Source: Sphingobacteriaceae bacterium GW460-11-11-14-LB5
Lineage (GTDB): Bacteria; Bacteroidota; Bacteroidia; Sphingobacteriales; Sphingobacteriaceae
Assembly: GCA_002151545.1 (NCBI GenBank)
Contig: CP021237.1
Coordinates: 3,286,001-3,350,000, forward strand
Reading direction: 5' to 3'
Length of the DNA stretch: 64,000 nucleotides
Shown: positions 8,302 to 17,743 of the stretch, piece after piece
Numbering within the stretch: the stretch's first letter is position 1
Layout of the letters: each line of letters begins with the position of its first letter
Notes under the pieces: generated by a model
What the model saw: the letters and a program-made list of their open reading frames with translations, nothing else
Databases searched by the model: none
What the model was told of the DNA's origin: nothing
Translations under genes and position numbers: made by a program

Positions 8302-10092
8302 ATGAAACATTTAAGCCGATTAAACAAATACTTTCTTAAATACAAATGGTGGATTATACCCGGAAGTATTTTCGTGGTGATTTCTAATATTTTTGGCGTA
8401 GTGCCTGCCCAGGTGATTGGTTATGCCGTTGATCTGATTACCGAAAACATTCAGATATTTAATCTTTTTTATGGCTTCGATCGACAAGCCATTATTTACG
8501 ACATTTTTAGCAGCAATCTTTTATTTTTTGGCTTGCTGGTTATTGCACTTTATTTATTGCGGGGGCTGTTTCTGTTCTTTATGCGCCAAACCATTATTTT
8601 AATGTCGCGGCATATAGAGTTTGATATGAAAAACGATATCTACCAGCATTATCAGGAGCTGAGCTTAGGCTTTTACCGCCGGAATAATACCGGCGATTTA
8701 ATGAACCGTGCTACAGAAGATGTTAACCGGGTAAGGATGTATGTTGGTCCGGCGATTATGTACACGATTAACACTTTTGTTTTATCGGTACTTATTATCT
8801 GGTCGATGTTTGATGTAAATGCCAAACTGGCCATTTATTGCCTGTTGCCCCTTCCCTTTCTGGTGGTGATTATCTATTATGTAAACACGCTGATCTTTAA
8901 AAAAAGCGGGAAGATACAGGAACGTTTATCAGATCTATCGAGTTTTGTTCAGGAGCGTTTTTCGGGCATCAGGATCATTAAATCCTATGTTCGTGAAGAT
9001 TATACGCGAGACATGTTCTCCATCCAGAGCAACGATTATAAAAAAGATTCGATGAGCCTGGTTAAAGTATCGGCACTATTTTACCCAACCATGCTTTTAT
9101 TAATTGGCCTGAGTACCATTTTAACGATATATATTGGTGGTATCCAGGTCATGAATGGCAGTATTACGGCAGGGAATATTGCCGAATTTATCATTTACAT
9201 TAACCAGTTAACCTTTCCGGTAACCATGCTGGGCTGGGTTACTTCTTTAATCCAGCGGGCTGCTGCATCGCAAAAACGGATAAATGAGTTTTTAGATATC
9301 CCATCCGATATCCAGTCAAAAGAAAGTGCAGAAATTGAGCTCACGGGTAAAATCAAGTTCGACCAGGTGAGTTTTACCTATCCGGATACCGGCATTGAAG
9401 CTTTAAAAGACGTGAGTTTTGAGATTAATAGCGGCGAATTTGTAGCCATTATCGGAAAAACAGGCTCCGGGAAATCGACATTGGCGAATCTGATTATGCG
9501 GATGTATGATGTAGAAAATGGCGCCATTGATATTGATGGAAAGAACATTAAGGCCTTAAATCTAAAAGATTATCGTGAGCAAATTGGTTTTGTACCGCAA
9601 GAGGTTTTCCTCTTTTCGGATACGATAAAAAACAATATTGCCTTTGGTTTAGACCAGGTTACCGATGAGGAAGTGCATATGGCTGCAAAAAATGCCTCGG
9701 TTTATACCAATATTATCGACTTCGAAGAAAAATTCGAAACCATGCTGGGTGAGCGAGGAATAACCCTCTCAGGCGGGCAAAAACAACGCGTTTCTATTGC
9801 AAGGGCATTGATTAAATCGCCTAAGATTTTAATATTTGATGATTGTCTTTCGGCGGTTGACACGAAAACAGAGGAGGAAATACTGCAAAACCTGGGTAAA
9901 ATTATGGCCGGAAAAACAAGTATTTTAATTGCCCACAGGATTTCGACCATTAAAAATGCAGATAAGATTTTAGTGCTGGATAACGGCAAAATCATTGAAC
10001 AAGGCACACACAATGAATTACTTAGTTTAAATGGCAGCTATACCGAGCTTTATAACCACCAACTTTTGGAGGAGGAAACCCGAACTATTTAA
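8302..10092 (+). CDS. ABC exporter, fused permease and ATPase (MdlB/MsbA type)
   Basis: A 596-residue half-transporter that works as a dimer to export a hydrophobic compound or drug; substrate unknown. Six membrane helices occupy about residues 18-310, followed by the nucleotide-binding domain: Walker A GKTGSGKST near residue 385, Q-loop IGFVPQEVFLFSDT, signature LSGGQKQRVSIARAL near 490, Walker B ILIFDD and the switch His in IAHRIST. I start at the ATG at 8302 (MKHLSRLNKYF), the form usual in relatives. The in-frame TTG at 8293 lies inside a perfect -7 element (TAAGTTTG, 8288-8295). If that promoter is used, the mRNA would have almost no leader. Confidence 0.9.
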   Translation: MKHLSRLNKYFLKYKWWIIPGSIFVVISNIFGVVPAQVIGYAVDLITENIQIFNLFYGFDRQAIIYDIFSSNLLFFGLLVIALYLLRGLFLFFMRQTIILMSRHIEFDMKNDIYQHYQELSLGFYRRNNTGDLMNRATEDVNRVRMYVGPAIMYTINTFVLSVLIIWSMFDVNAKLAIYCLLPLPFLVVIIYYVNTLIFKKSGKIQERLSDLSSFVQERFSGIRIIKSYVREDYTRDMFSIQSNDYKKDSMSLVKVSALFYPTMLLLIGLSTILTIYIGGIQVMNGSITAGNIAEFIIYINQLTFPVTMLGWVTSLIQRAAASQKRINEFLDIPSDIQSKESAEIELTGKIKFDQVSFTYPDTGIEALKDVSFEINSGEFVAIIGKTGSGKSTLANLIMRMYDVENGAIDIDGKNIKALNLKDYREQIGFVPQEVFLFSDTIKNNIAFGLDQVTDEEVHMAAKNASVYTNIIDFEEKFETMLGERGITLSGGQKQRVSIARALIKSPKILIFDDCLSAVDTKTEEEILQNLGKIMAGKTSILIAHRISTIKNADKILVLDNGKIIEQGTHNELLSLNGSYTELYNHQLLEEETRTI

Positions 10093-10110
10093 ATTGTGAT
10101 AAAATTGTAT

Positions 10111-10140
10111 TTTGAACTTTAAATATTTGCTTTATATTTA
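10111..10140 (+). promoter_or_regulatory. Promoter of the DUF3276 gene
   Basis: TTTG at 10111-10114 and TATATTTA at 10133-10140, separated by 18 nt, fit the Bacteroidetes promoter pattern (TTTG, about 19 nt, TAnnTTTG) with one mismatch. It ends 31 nt before the ATG at 10172. Confidence 0.6.
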
Positions 10141-10171
10141 CCGAAACCAAAAACCAACATCAATACCAACC

Positions 10172-10495
10172 ATGGGAGAATTCGACAACAAGGAAAGAGA
10201 AGAAGTTTTTTCAAAGAAAGTAAGAGCAGGTAAGAGAACTTATTTCTTCGACGTGAAGGCTACTAGATCGGGTGATTATTATTTAACAGTTACCGAAAGT
10301 AAGAAAAGATTAGAAGACGGTGTGTTTGTAAAACATAAAATCTTTTTATACAAAGAAGATTTCGAAAAATTTGCAGAAGGACTAAATGAAACTGTTGATT
10401 ACATCAAAACTCACCAGGATGTGGTTGAAAAACGTTATGAATATTCTGAAAATGGAGAACATAGCACTAAAGCAAGCGACGATTTTACTTTTTAA
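10172..10495 (+). CDS. DUF3276 / PUR-alpha-like nucleic acid-binding protein
   Basis: A 107-residue protein beginning MGEFDNKEREEVFSKKVRAG. The KVRAGKRTYFFDVKATRSGDYYLTVTESKK stretch (about residues 15-45) is the hallmark of the bacterial PUR-alpha-like family DUF3276, small single-stranded DNA/RNA-binding proteins conserved in Bacteroidota and spirochaetes. I start at ATG 10172; the longer frame from a TTG at 10112 is unlikely because that TTG is part of the -33 element. A strong terminator follows, so it is a single-gene transcript. Confidence 0.9.
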   Translation: MGEFDNKEREEVFSKKVRAGKRTYFFDVKATRSGDYYLTVTESKKRLEDGVFVKHKIFLYKEDFEKFAEGLNETVDYIKTHQDVVEKRYEYSENGEHSTKASDDFTF

Positions 10496-10513
10496 GTAAT
10501 TATAATTTCAATA

Positions 10514-10552
10514 AAAAAAAGCCTCCCAATTTTAAAATCAGGAGGCTTTTTT
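10514..10552. terminator. Bidirectional terminator
   Basis: AAAAAGCCTCC (to 10526) pairs with GGAGGCTTTTTT (from 10541), with T-runs on both strands. It serves the DUF3276 gene on the plus strand and the convergent membrane-protein gene on the minus strand. Confidence 0.9.
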
Positions 10553-10566
10553 ACTTATATGCCTTT

Positions 10567-11031
10567 TTATTTGATACCTACAGTGCTAACGGCTACGGCA
10601 AGGATGAGTAGAAAATAACTCACTAAAAATACAATGGTAAGTACGCCCCAAAATTTAAAAAGTGATTTAACATTTGCAATGGCATCGTTTAAGTTTTCCT
10701 GATCGCCAAACAACACACCTTGTTTGCCCTTAGCTGAAAAACGTAACAACAGCAAACTTGGATAAAAAAAGAGTAAGGCCAACAGCAGGTAAAATATAGT
10801 AATTCCAGTTGCCCCGATACTGGCCAGGGGTCCTAACTGATTAAGCATTGCAGGATTTGCCGTTATTGCTGCTCCTATTCCAAATGAACTTAAAGTTAAA
10901 AATGCCGAGATAACAAAACCGACTACGGATAAAAATCTTGCCCATTTACTCATATCGTAAAGGTAGCTCCGCATTTCTTCGGTAACGACCAATTTCACTT
11001 CCTGGGGCACTTCATTTTCAAAATCTTCCAT
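10567..11031 (-). CDS. DUF5362-like membrane protein
   Basis: A 154-residue protein with a cytoplasmic acidic N-terminus (MEDFENEVPQEVKLVVTEEM) and three to four membrane segments: about residues 32-54 (FLSVVGFVISAFLTLSSFGIG), 72-97 and 128-150. The pattern EEMRSYLYDMSKWARFLSVVGF is typical of small Bacteroidota membrane proteins annotated DUF5362; the family name is from memory. No enzymatic motif is visible. It converges on the DUF3276 gene and shares its bidirectional terminator. Confidence 0.75.
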   Translation of the reverse strand: MEDFENEVPQEVKLVVTEEMRSYLYDMSKWARFLSVVGFVISAFLTLSSFGIGAAITANPAMLNQLGPLASIGATGITIFYLLLALLFFYPSLLLLRFSAKGKQGVLFGDQENLNDAIANVKSLFKFWGVLTIVFLVSYFLLILAVAVSTVGIK

Positions 11032-11092
11032 TTATCTCTATCTATTTTGGGCTAAACTTAGATAAAATATAGATTTGATACAATAGCAAGGG

Positions 11093-11123
11093 TTTAAATA
11101 AAGGTTTTAAAAGCTTATCTTTG
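11093..11123 (+). promoter_or_regulatory. Promoter of ychF
   Basis: TTTA at 11093-11096, 19 nt, then TATCTTTG at 11116-11123 (exact TAnnTTTG). The -33 element matches three of four bases. The ATG lies 94 nt downstream. Confidence 0.55.
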
Positions 11124-11217
11124 CGCGGATTTTAGCGGGACGGGAGATGGAAAATGTAAGCTGGATGATGATTACCGACTAAAGACTGTGGACTAAAGAC
11201 TTAAAGACTAATAAATA

Positions 11218-12318
11218 ATGGCATTACAATGTGGTATAGTTGGTTTACCAAATGTTGGAAAATCGACTCTTTTTAACTGTTTATCAAATGCAAAAGCGCA
11301 GGCTGCAAACTTTCCCTTTTGTACTATTGAGCCCAACGTTGGCGTAATTACAGTACCTGATGATCGATTAACCAAACTGGCTGAGCTGGTTAAACCAAAC
11401 AAAGTACAACCGAATACTATTGAGATTGTAGATATTGCGGGTTTGGTAAAAGGGGCATCGAAAGGTGAAGGCTTAGGAAACCAGTTTTTAGGAAATATTC
11501 GTGCGACCAACGCCATCATTCACGTTTTACGTTGTTTTGATGACGGAAATGTAATCCATGTGGATGGTTCTGTTGATCCGATCCGCGATCGGGAAATTAT
11601 TGATACTGAGCTACAGCTTAAAGATTTGGATACCGTTGATAAACGCATTCAAAAAGTTGAAAAAATGGCTAAAACAGGTGGTGATAAAGATGCTAAACGT
11701 ACTTATGAAATTTTAACGGTAGTTAAATCTCATTTAGAAAGTGGTAAATCGATCCGTACGGCACCATTGGCTCAGGAAGATTTTGATTTTATTGAAGATT
11801 TAGGCCTGCTTACGCAAAAACCGGTGATGTATGTTTGTAATGTTGATGAAGCATCGGTAATTAACGGCAATAAATACGTCGATTTAGTTAAAGCCAACGT
11901 TGCGGATGAAAATGCAGAAGTTTTAGTGATCTCTGCTAAAATTGAATCAGAAATTGCGGAACTGGATAGCTACGAAGAGCGTCAGGAATTTTTAGCTGAT
12001 TTAGGCTTAACCGAATCGGGCGTGAATAAATTGATCCGTGCTGCTTATAAATTATTAAATCTGTACACTTATTTCACCGCTGGTGTGCAAGAAGTTAGGG
12101 CCTGGACGATTACCAAAGGGTTTACAGCGCCACAGGCTGCCGGCGTTATCCACACCGATTTCGAAAAAGGATTTATCCGTGCGGAGGTGATCAAATACAA
12201 CGATTTCGTAACCTTAGGTTCTGAAAACGCCTGTAAAGATGCTGGTAAATTAGGTGTAGAAGGAAAAACCTATGTAGTGGAAGATGGCGACATTATGCAC
12301 TTCAGGTTTAACGTTTAA
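11218..12318 (+). CDS. ychF: Redox-regulated ATPase YchF (Obg-family P-loop NTPase)
   Basis: A 366-residue protein of standard YchF length. P-loop GLPNVGKST at residues 7-15, switch regions [12 protein letters not shown] and [10 protein letters not shown], the NVDE motif replacing the usual NKxD (which gives ATP rather than GTP preference in this family), a coiled-coil insertion around residues 130-190, and a C-terminal TGS domain (about residues 283-366) with YTFTA-like LYTYFTAG and [13 protein letters not shown]. YchF binds ribosomes and is linked to stress responses. Single-gene unit followed by a terminator. Confidence 0.96.
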   Translation: MALQCGIVGLPNVGKSTLFNCLSNAKAQAANFPFCTIEPNVGVITVPDDRLTKLAELVKPNKVQPNTIEIVDIAGLVKGASKGEGLGNQFLGNIRATNAIIHVLRCFDDGNVIHVDGSVDPIRDREIIDTELQLKDLDTVDKRIQKVEKMAKTGGDKDAKRTYEILTVVKSHLESGKSIRTAPLAQEDFDFIEDLGLLTQKPVMYVCNVDEASVINGNKYVDLVKANVADENAEVLVISAKIESEIAELDSYEERQEFLADLGLTESGVNKLIRAAYKLLNLYTYFTAGVQEVRAWTITKGFTAPQAAGVIHTDFEKGFIRAEVIKYNDFVTLGSENACKDAGKLGVEGKTYVVEDGDIMHFRFNV

Positions 12319-12354
12319 GCCCCTAAATCCCCTAAAGGAGACTTTGAATAACAT

Positions 12355-12386
12355 AGAGCCATTCGTAAGAGTGGCTTTTTTTTTGC
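12355..12386 (+). terminator. Terminator of ychF
   Basis: AGCCA at 12357-12361 pairs with TGGCT at 12372-12376, followed by a run of Ts (12376-12384). Located about 40 nt after the ychF stop. Confidence 0.75.
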
Positions 12387-12680
12387 CGTTTTTTTGCCAC
12401 TGAGGCACGGAAATCACGGAAAACCAGTCTATTGTCACGCTGAGTGGAGTCGAAGCGCATAGGAAAGGTAAATTAAACACAGATATCCAGCAAGCAGTTT
12501 GACATGAAAGATCCTGAAATAAATTCAGGATGACGAATGCTTCAGGATGACGAAGGCAGGAGGAGCAAGCTTTAGCAAGACCTACCTACATTGCTTTTCA
12601 AAAAAACTCAAATTTTCACCCAGAGTTAACAACTTACAGGCAAGGCTGCCCAGAAAGTTGTCAACGCTAGATGCTATTGA
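12387..12680. other. Intergenic region with dispersed small repeats
   Basis: No coding sequence seen. It holds GTCACGCTGAGTGGAGTCG (from 12434), a hairpin TCCTGAA/TTCAGGA at 12512-12530 followed by TGACGAA, and a second copy of TTCAGGATGACGAA (12541-12554). These belong to the same loose family as the CTTCGACAGGCTCAGGATG copies elsewhere in the window. Confidence 0.6.
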
Positions 12681-13295
12681 TTAAATCTCTAAGCCGTAAG
12701 CTGCCAGTTGTACTTTGGTATCTTCGTAATCGGTATGGTGGATGCCCCTTAAGCCTAGACCTTCGGCAACCTGTACAAAAAGCATACGATCGTCGATGTA
12801 TAAGCTCGTTTCTACGTCGCTCTGCGAAATATCGATGGCCACCTTAAAAATATCGGCATCGGGTTTACGGAAATGCACAAAGCTTGATGACACGAAGAAA
12901 TCGACAAACTCATTCAGCCTGAAGGTATTGATGCGATATTGGTTTAGTTCACGGCCTTCGTTACTGATGACGGCTACCTTGAGGTTATATTTCTTTTTTA
13001 AATCGCAGATCAACTGAATCATTTCCGGATAAGGAAGTGATTTTTTGAACATAAATTCTTTAAAATCATCATAGGTAAAACTCCGTTCTTCGAAGAAAAC
13101 AATACGTTCCAGATATTCATCAAGGGTTAGTTTACCTACCTCATAAGTATCGAAGGTAAGGTGATGGCGTTCTTCAAGATCAACTGAATCGAGGTTAAAA
13201 AGTACTGAAGCTTCTCCCCTTGCATGCCTGTCCCAGCCGTTGGTTAACAAAACACCACCGATATCGGTAAAAAGTGTGGTAATTTTCTTTTGCAT
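12681..13295 (-). CDS. HAD-superfamily hydrolase (subfamily IA-like)
   Basis: A 204-residue haloacid dehalogenase-fold phosphatase candidate. Motif I is LFTDIGGVLL at about residues 8-17, with the nucleophile Asp at residue 11 but a Gly where phosphatases usually carry the second Asp. Motif II VISNEG, motif III Lys in HFRKPDADIF, and motif IV LYIDDR are present, with a small helical cap between I and II. The DxG form of motif I is found in some non-phosphatase HAD members, so activity is uncertain. It lies 10 nt downstream of mgtE on the same strand and may be co-transcribed. Confidence 0.82.
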   Translation of the reverse strand: MQKKITTLFTDIGGVLLTNGWDRHARGEASVLFNLDSVDLEERHHLTFDTYEVGKLTLDEYLERIVFFEERSFTYDDFKEFMFKKSLPYPEMIQLICDLKKKYNLKVAVISNEGRELNQYRINTFRLNEFVDFFVSSSFVHFRKPDADIFKVAIDISQSDVETSLYIDDRMLFVQVAEGLGLRGIHHTDYEDTKVQLAAYGLEI

Positions 13296-13304
13296 AATTT
13301 AGAT

Positions 13305-14681
13305 TTAAAGTAAAACGCCTTTTAAAAAAAGAACAGCAAAGCTGAAATAAATAATCAGTCCGGTAACATCAACAAGGGTTGCTACAAATGGAGCAGATGA
13401 GGTTGCAGGATCGGCTCCCAGTTTTTTTAATAAAATCGGCAGCATAGAGCCACTTAACGACCCCCAGAGTACCACAAAAACCAAAGAAACGCTAATGGTA
13501 GCAGCAATTAAAATCCAGTGTTCTCCATAAACATTAGGTACTGCCAAATGCCAGACAAAAATGCGTAAAAATCCGATGAGGCCTAAACATAAACCCAGTA
13601 GAAAACCTGATGTAATTTCCCTGTTCATTACGCGCCACCAATCTCTTATGGTTACCTCGCCAAGCGCCATTGCCTGAATAATCAGGGTTGAAGCCTGAGA
13701 TCCGCTATTCCCTCCGCATGAAATAATCAGCGGAATAAATAATGCGAGTACGGTAGCTTTATGAATTTGTCCTTCGAAAAAACCCATTGCGGTAGCGGTA
13801 AGCATTTCGCCAACCATTAAAATGGCCAGCCAGCCTACACGTTTTCTTACCAGGTTAAATATTGAAGTATCGAGATAGGGTTCATCCAAAGCCTCGGTAC
13901 CCCCAATTTTGTGCATATCTTCGGTATATTCTTCGTTGGCAATCCACAAAATATCATCCACCGTAACAATCCCTAACAAAATGTTATTCTCGTCTACTAC
14001 AGGTAAAGCCACGCGGTTGTTCATCCTGAAGATATTGATGGCATCTTCCTGAGGATCGTTTGCTTTTAAGGCAATGAAACGTTTATCGGTAAGCTCGCCG
14101 ATAATGGCTTCAGGATCGGCCAGTAAAACCTCGCGAATCCTGATATCATCCAGCAATACCCCTTCTTTATCAATCACATACACAACATCGATGGTTTCGG
14201 AGTTTTTTCCATAACGCCTGATGTGCGCCAATACCCTGGTGATAGACCATTCGGGTTTTACGGCGATATAATCGGGCGTCATTAAACGGCCAATACTATC
14301 TTCTTTATAACCAAGGAGTGCAAGTGATTCTTTACGTTCTTCAGGCGGTAAAAGCGTAATCATTTTTTTCACCACATCACCTTTTAATTCGCTGAAAAGT
14401 GCGGTACGGTCGTCGGGCGGCAGATCTTTGATGATCTGATTCAGTTTATTGCCTGAAAGTTTTTTAATGATACGCTCCTGGGTAGGAAAATCCAGAATCC
14501 GGAAAACATTTACGGCCCGGTTGAGGGATAAGGTTTCGATAAATTTAGCTGCATATTGTGGAAGTTCATCAATCAGTTCTTCTACATCCGAAATATTCAG
14601 TTGATCGAGATATTGCTTTAAAGCCTTATCATTTTCTTTTTCAAGCAGTTCCTGAATCTCTTCCACAACCAATTCTTCCAT
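13305..14681 (-). CDS. mgtE: Magnesium transporter MgtE
   Basis: A 458-residue protein (ATG at 14681, MEELVVEEIQELL; the TTG two codons upstream is not needed). Domain order: N-terminal superhelical MgtE domain (about 1-125, with PPDDRTALFSEL and LPPEERKE), a CBS pair (about 130-255, with VVYVIDKEGVLLDDIRIREVL and VALPVVDENNILLGIVTVDDIL), a connecting helix and five membrane helices (about 285-458). The pore motif ISCGGNSGSQASTL and TRDW-like TIRDWWRVMNRE are present. It imports Mg2+ across the inner membrane and is gated by Mg2+ binding to the cytosolic domains. Confidence 0.93.
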   Translation of the reverse strand: MEELVVEEIQELLEKENDKALKQYLDQLNISDVEELIDELPQYAAKFIETLSLNRAVNVFRILDFPTQERIIKKLSGNKLNQIIKDLPPDDRTALFSELKGDVVKKMITLLPPEERKESLALLGYKEDSIGRLMTPDYIAVKPEWSITRVLAHIRRYGKNSETIDVVYVIDKEGVLLDDIRIREVLLADPEAIIGELTDKRFIALKANDPQEDAINIFRMNNRVALPVVDENNILLGIVTVDDILWIANEEYTEDMHKIGGTEALDEPYLDTSIFNLVRKRVGWLAILMVGEMLTATAMGFFEGQIHKATVLALFIPLIISCGGNSGSQASTLIIQAMALGEVTIRDWWRVMNREITSGFLLGLCLGLIGFLRIFVWHLAVPNVYGEHWILIAATISVSLVFVVLWGSLSGSMLPILLKKLGADPATSSAPFVATLVDVTGLIIYFSFAVLFLKGVLL

Positions 14682-14975
14682 AAACAAAATTTAATTTATT
14701 ACATGCCTAATCCTCTATTAACGGTTCGCAAAGGTGCATTTTTATTTCCTAAAAAGCCAACGGTGTACCTTTAAAATTAGCCAAAAAGGATTCTTAAATT
14801 AAAAATAAAGAGGAATAAACTCATTCTACCAGCACCTGGCTTTATGATTTAATCATTTTTTAACATAAAAGATAGCTCAACAGCAGGAAGTTAATTTTGT
14901 CAGGTATTTACAGATTAAAAATAGGTTTGATTTTTTAATGAAATGATTTTGAATTTTCTATATTTGCAGCCTTAT

Positions 14976-15047
14976 GCTCCCGTAGTTCAATGGATAGAAT
15001 TATGGTTTCCGGTACCATCGATATGAGTTCGAATCTCGTCGGGAGCA
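14976..15047 (+). tRNA. tRNA-Arg (anticodon CCG)
   Basis: A full cloverleaf can be drawn by eye: acceptor GCTCCCG/CGGGAGC, D-stem GTTC/GAAT, anticodon stem ATGGT/ACCAT with loop TTCCGGT, T-stem ATGAG/CTCGT (one G-T pair) with loop TTCGAAT, discriminator A. The anticodon CCG reads CGG (Arg). CCA is not encoded. A -7 element TATATTTG lies at 14959-14966. Confidence 0.96.
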
Positions 15048-15048
15048 C

Positions 15049-15090
15049 AAAACGAGACAAATCAGTTTAAGCTGTTTGTCTCGTTTTTTT
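15049..15090 (+). terminator. Terminator of tRNA-Arg
   Basis: A perfect 13-bp stem: AAAACGAGACAAA (15049-15061) with TTTGTCTCGTTTT (15075-15087), then a T-run to 15090. It begins two bases after the discriminator base of the tRNA. Confidence 0.93.
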
Positions 15091-15250
15091 GTTTAGCACC
15101 TCTTTGTTAAGAGATACTAACATTACAACCCATTCCATCCAGGCATTCGAAATATTGTTTGCCAAATTGGGTGTTCCAGCGAAAATGATCATAGGTTTTA
15201 TATTTACCAGACTGCAAAAAAATATCGTACAAGAGGGCAATTTCACATTT

Positions 15251-17740
15251 TTATATTCCTCCCTTTACCCTGTTCTGGATATCATCATTTCCCCTTTTGC
15301 GTTCTTTTGTACTGAAAGAATTACCAAAACGATAGGAGAATGAAAGCATTACCCGCCGCCCATCAACATTTACATGGCTATACATATCTATATTCTGGTA
15401 CCTGGTAATCTGTTTGTATTGGCTCGACTGAAAAATATCGTTCACTAAAAGTTTTAGACTGGCTTTGTCTTTTAAGAGATTTTTTTGAAACGCCACTGAA
15501 ACGGAATGATAAGATTTTTTGGTAGAAATGCCATAAACTGATTTCGAATGATAATATGCATTTAACTCGGCACTATAACCACCCCCAAGTTTAAATGAGT
15601 TTTGGGTATTGATGGTAAAACTAATCTGACTGTTTTTGAATGCTCCGGAATCTTCACCACCACGATAAATATTATTGTAAATATTGGCAAAATTTGTTGC
15701 TGTCCACCAGCTGAAATAATTAGTCTGACCGGTAAAACTAACACCATAGTTAACCAGACTCTTCAGGTTCTGGGGGCGTTCGTAAGTCGTGTTCAGGTTA
15801 TCAATCTGACCCGATACCCAGGTTATGACATCAGTAGTTCTGCTATAATTTAAGGCAGTGGTATATTTGCTTTTAAAAATATGGCTCAATACGATGTTCT
15901 GTGTCAGTTCCGGCGTTAAATATGGATTTCCCTCGTAGTATAAAAGTGGATCTCGAAATACCCTGAACGGGTTTAAATCGCCATAATCAGGCCTTTGTAC
16001 CCTACGGCTATAGGCCAGCTGGAACTGGTTATTTTCGCCTGCTGTCTTATTTAGTGCCAAATTTGGGAACAACTGAAAATAATTTCTTTTAATTAGCGAT
16101 CCGGTTGTAACCTGATTGCCCAAAGTATGGGTATACTCTCCTCTTAAACCCAACTGTAGGGTAAAGCTTTTAAATTCGCGGTTAAGGTTTAGGTAAGCGG
16201 CATGGATCTGTTCTTTGTATTTAAAATAGTTACTGCCCGCAGGATCGTACACCCAGGCACCATCCGTTAAATTTTGATAAACCAGGTTATTATCGGAAGT
16301 TATAAATGAACTTTTCAAGCCACTCTCGATTTTGATGGCCTTACCCAATTGATCGGTATAATCTACCTTACCTACATACACATCGGTTTTAGCCGGAACA
16401 TAACCTTTTCTATTGCTGGTTTGCGCAGGAGCAGATACATCAGGCGCAGAGTAAGTATCTAAATTTAACCTGGACGTAAAACTGTTACTGGCAAAATCTA
16501 CATCGGCACTAAATGTTCTGGCTTCTTTTTTAAATTTATGCAGGTAGTTAAGGTTGTATGTTAAATTGCTCCAGTGCTGCTGATCATAATTGGTGGTGGC
16601 CATATCAGACTGGATAATGCCCTGCTGATTTTGCAAAATATTACTCGTTTGACTATCATGCAGGTATTTACCAATGTTCCCATTTACAAGAAAACCAATG
16701 GCGTTCTGCGGATCTAAATCTACATCCATTCCTACCCTGAAATTGTTGGTATTTAAGGGTTCGTTTGTTTCGGTATGTTGATTAGAAATCCGGTCGTAAT
16801 TACCTGCTACATGGCCATTATTATAAAACCGTCTGCTAAAATCGAGGTATTCGGTTTCGCCGCGGTAAGCATAATTATAGCTTCCATAAACGTTAAAACC
16901 TGCATTTTTGTAATTAAGGTTAAAACCCGATCCATATCTTGCCTTTCGGCCCAAACCGCCATTAACAGCAAGCGATCCATTCAGGCCTTTCATCTGGTTT
17001 TTCTTCATCACAATATTAATGATACCAGCATTACCGGCAGCATCATACTTGACGGAAGGATTGGCCATAAGCTCAATTTTAGAAACAGATGCCGAATTAG
17101 TTCCTTTCAGCAATACACTTAATTCTGCCGGAGAAAGATAGGTTAGTTTTCCGTTGATCATCACGTTAACACCGGCCCTCCCTTTTAACGATATTTTACC
17201 TTCGTCGTCTACTTTAATGCCAGGTACGCGTTGCAACAATTCCAAAGCCGTATTTCCTTCTGATAAAATGCTGTTTTCCACATTGATGGTCATCTTGTCT
17301 ATACTTTGTTCGATTACCTTTTTTTGAACGGAAATGTTTACAGCGTTTAAAGTCTGCGCATCCTCTATTAATTTCAATCGTCCTAAACCGATTACCCTGT
17401 GCTGAATACTAATCTGGATCACATCGGTATGATGCGTGATATAACCCATATTAGAAATTTTAACACGATAGCTACCATGTTGCAGTGCCGGAAAGGAAAA
17501 ACGCCCCAACGAATCGGTCAAAGTTCCTTTTATACCTTTCCCATCTGCATCTTGCAGGGCTACAGAGGCAAATTCTACGGGGCTACCGTTTTCCATCACT
17601 ACAATGCCACTGATGGCTGAATCGGTCTGTGCACAAACAGGTTTACTCCATAAAAAGCAGAGCACCAGCGGAAAAATATAAGACAATAATCTACTAACAT
17701 CAGGTTTTTTACCTGAAGCAAAGGATAGGAATTTGCACAT
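15251..17740 (-). CDS. Outer-membrane beta-barrel receptor-like protein (CarboxypepD_reg + OMP_b-brl)
   Basis: An 829-residue outer-membrane protein: a signal peptide ending near CAQ (residue 38), a carboxypeptidase-regulatory-like domain (SISGIVVMENGSPVEFASVALQ, about 42-120), a plug-like segment (IDKMTINVENSILSEGNTALELLQRVPGIKV with GRAGVNVMINGK and AGNAGIINIVMKKN) and a beta-barrel of about 550 residues, ending in SFSYRFGNSFS plus a basic tail. This layout fits the TonB-dependent-receptor relatives annotated outer membrane beta-barrel family (PF14905). It is the last gene of the iron-locus operon, 3 nt after the PepSY gene, so a second import or signalling role in iron uptake is likely but inferred. 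Confidence 0.85.
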   Translation of the reverse strand: MCKFLSFASGKKPDVSRLLSYIFPLVLCFLWSKPVCAQTDSAISGIVVMENGSPVEFASVALQDADGKGIKGTLTDSLGRFSFPALQHGSYRVKISNMGYITHHTDVIQISIQHRVIGLGRLKLIEDAQTLNAVNISVQKKVIEQSIDKMTINVENSILSEGNTALELLQRVPGIKVDDEGKISLKGRAGVNVMINGKLTYLSPAELSVLLKGTNSASVSKIELMANPSVKYDAAGNAGIINIVMKKNQMKGLNGSLAVNGGLGRKARYGSGFNLNYKNAGFNVYGSYNYAYRGETEYLDFSRRFYNNGHVAGNYDRISNQHTETNEPLNTNNFRVGMDVDLDPQNAIGFLVNGNIGKYLHDSQTSNILQNQQGIIQSDMATTNYDQQHWSNLTYNLNYLHKFKKEARTFSADVDFASNSFTSRLNLDTYSAPDVSAPAQTSNRKGYVPAKTDVYVGKVDYTDQLGKAIKIESGLKSSFITSDNNLVYQNLTDGAWVYDPAGSNYFKYKEQIHAAYLNLNREFKSFTLQLGLRGEYTHTLGNQVTTGSLIKRNYFQLFPNLALNKTAGENNQFQLAYSRRVQRPDYGDLNPFRVFRDPLLYYEGNPYLTPELTQNIVLSHIFKSKYTTALNYSRTTDVITWVSGQIDNLNTTYERPQNLKSLVNYGVSFTGQTNYFSWWTATNFANIYNNIYRGGEDSGAFKNSQISFTINTQNSFKLGGGYSAELNAYYHSKSVYGISTKKSYHSVSVAFQKNLLKDKASLKLLVNDIFQSSQYKQITRYQNIDMYSHVNVDGRRVMLSFSYRFGNSFSTKERKRGNDDIQNRVKGGI

Positions 17741-17743
17741 AAA

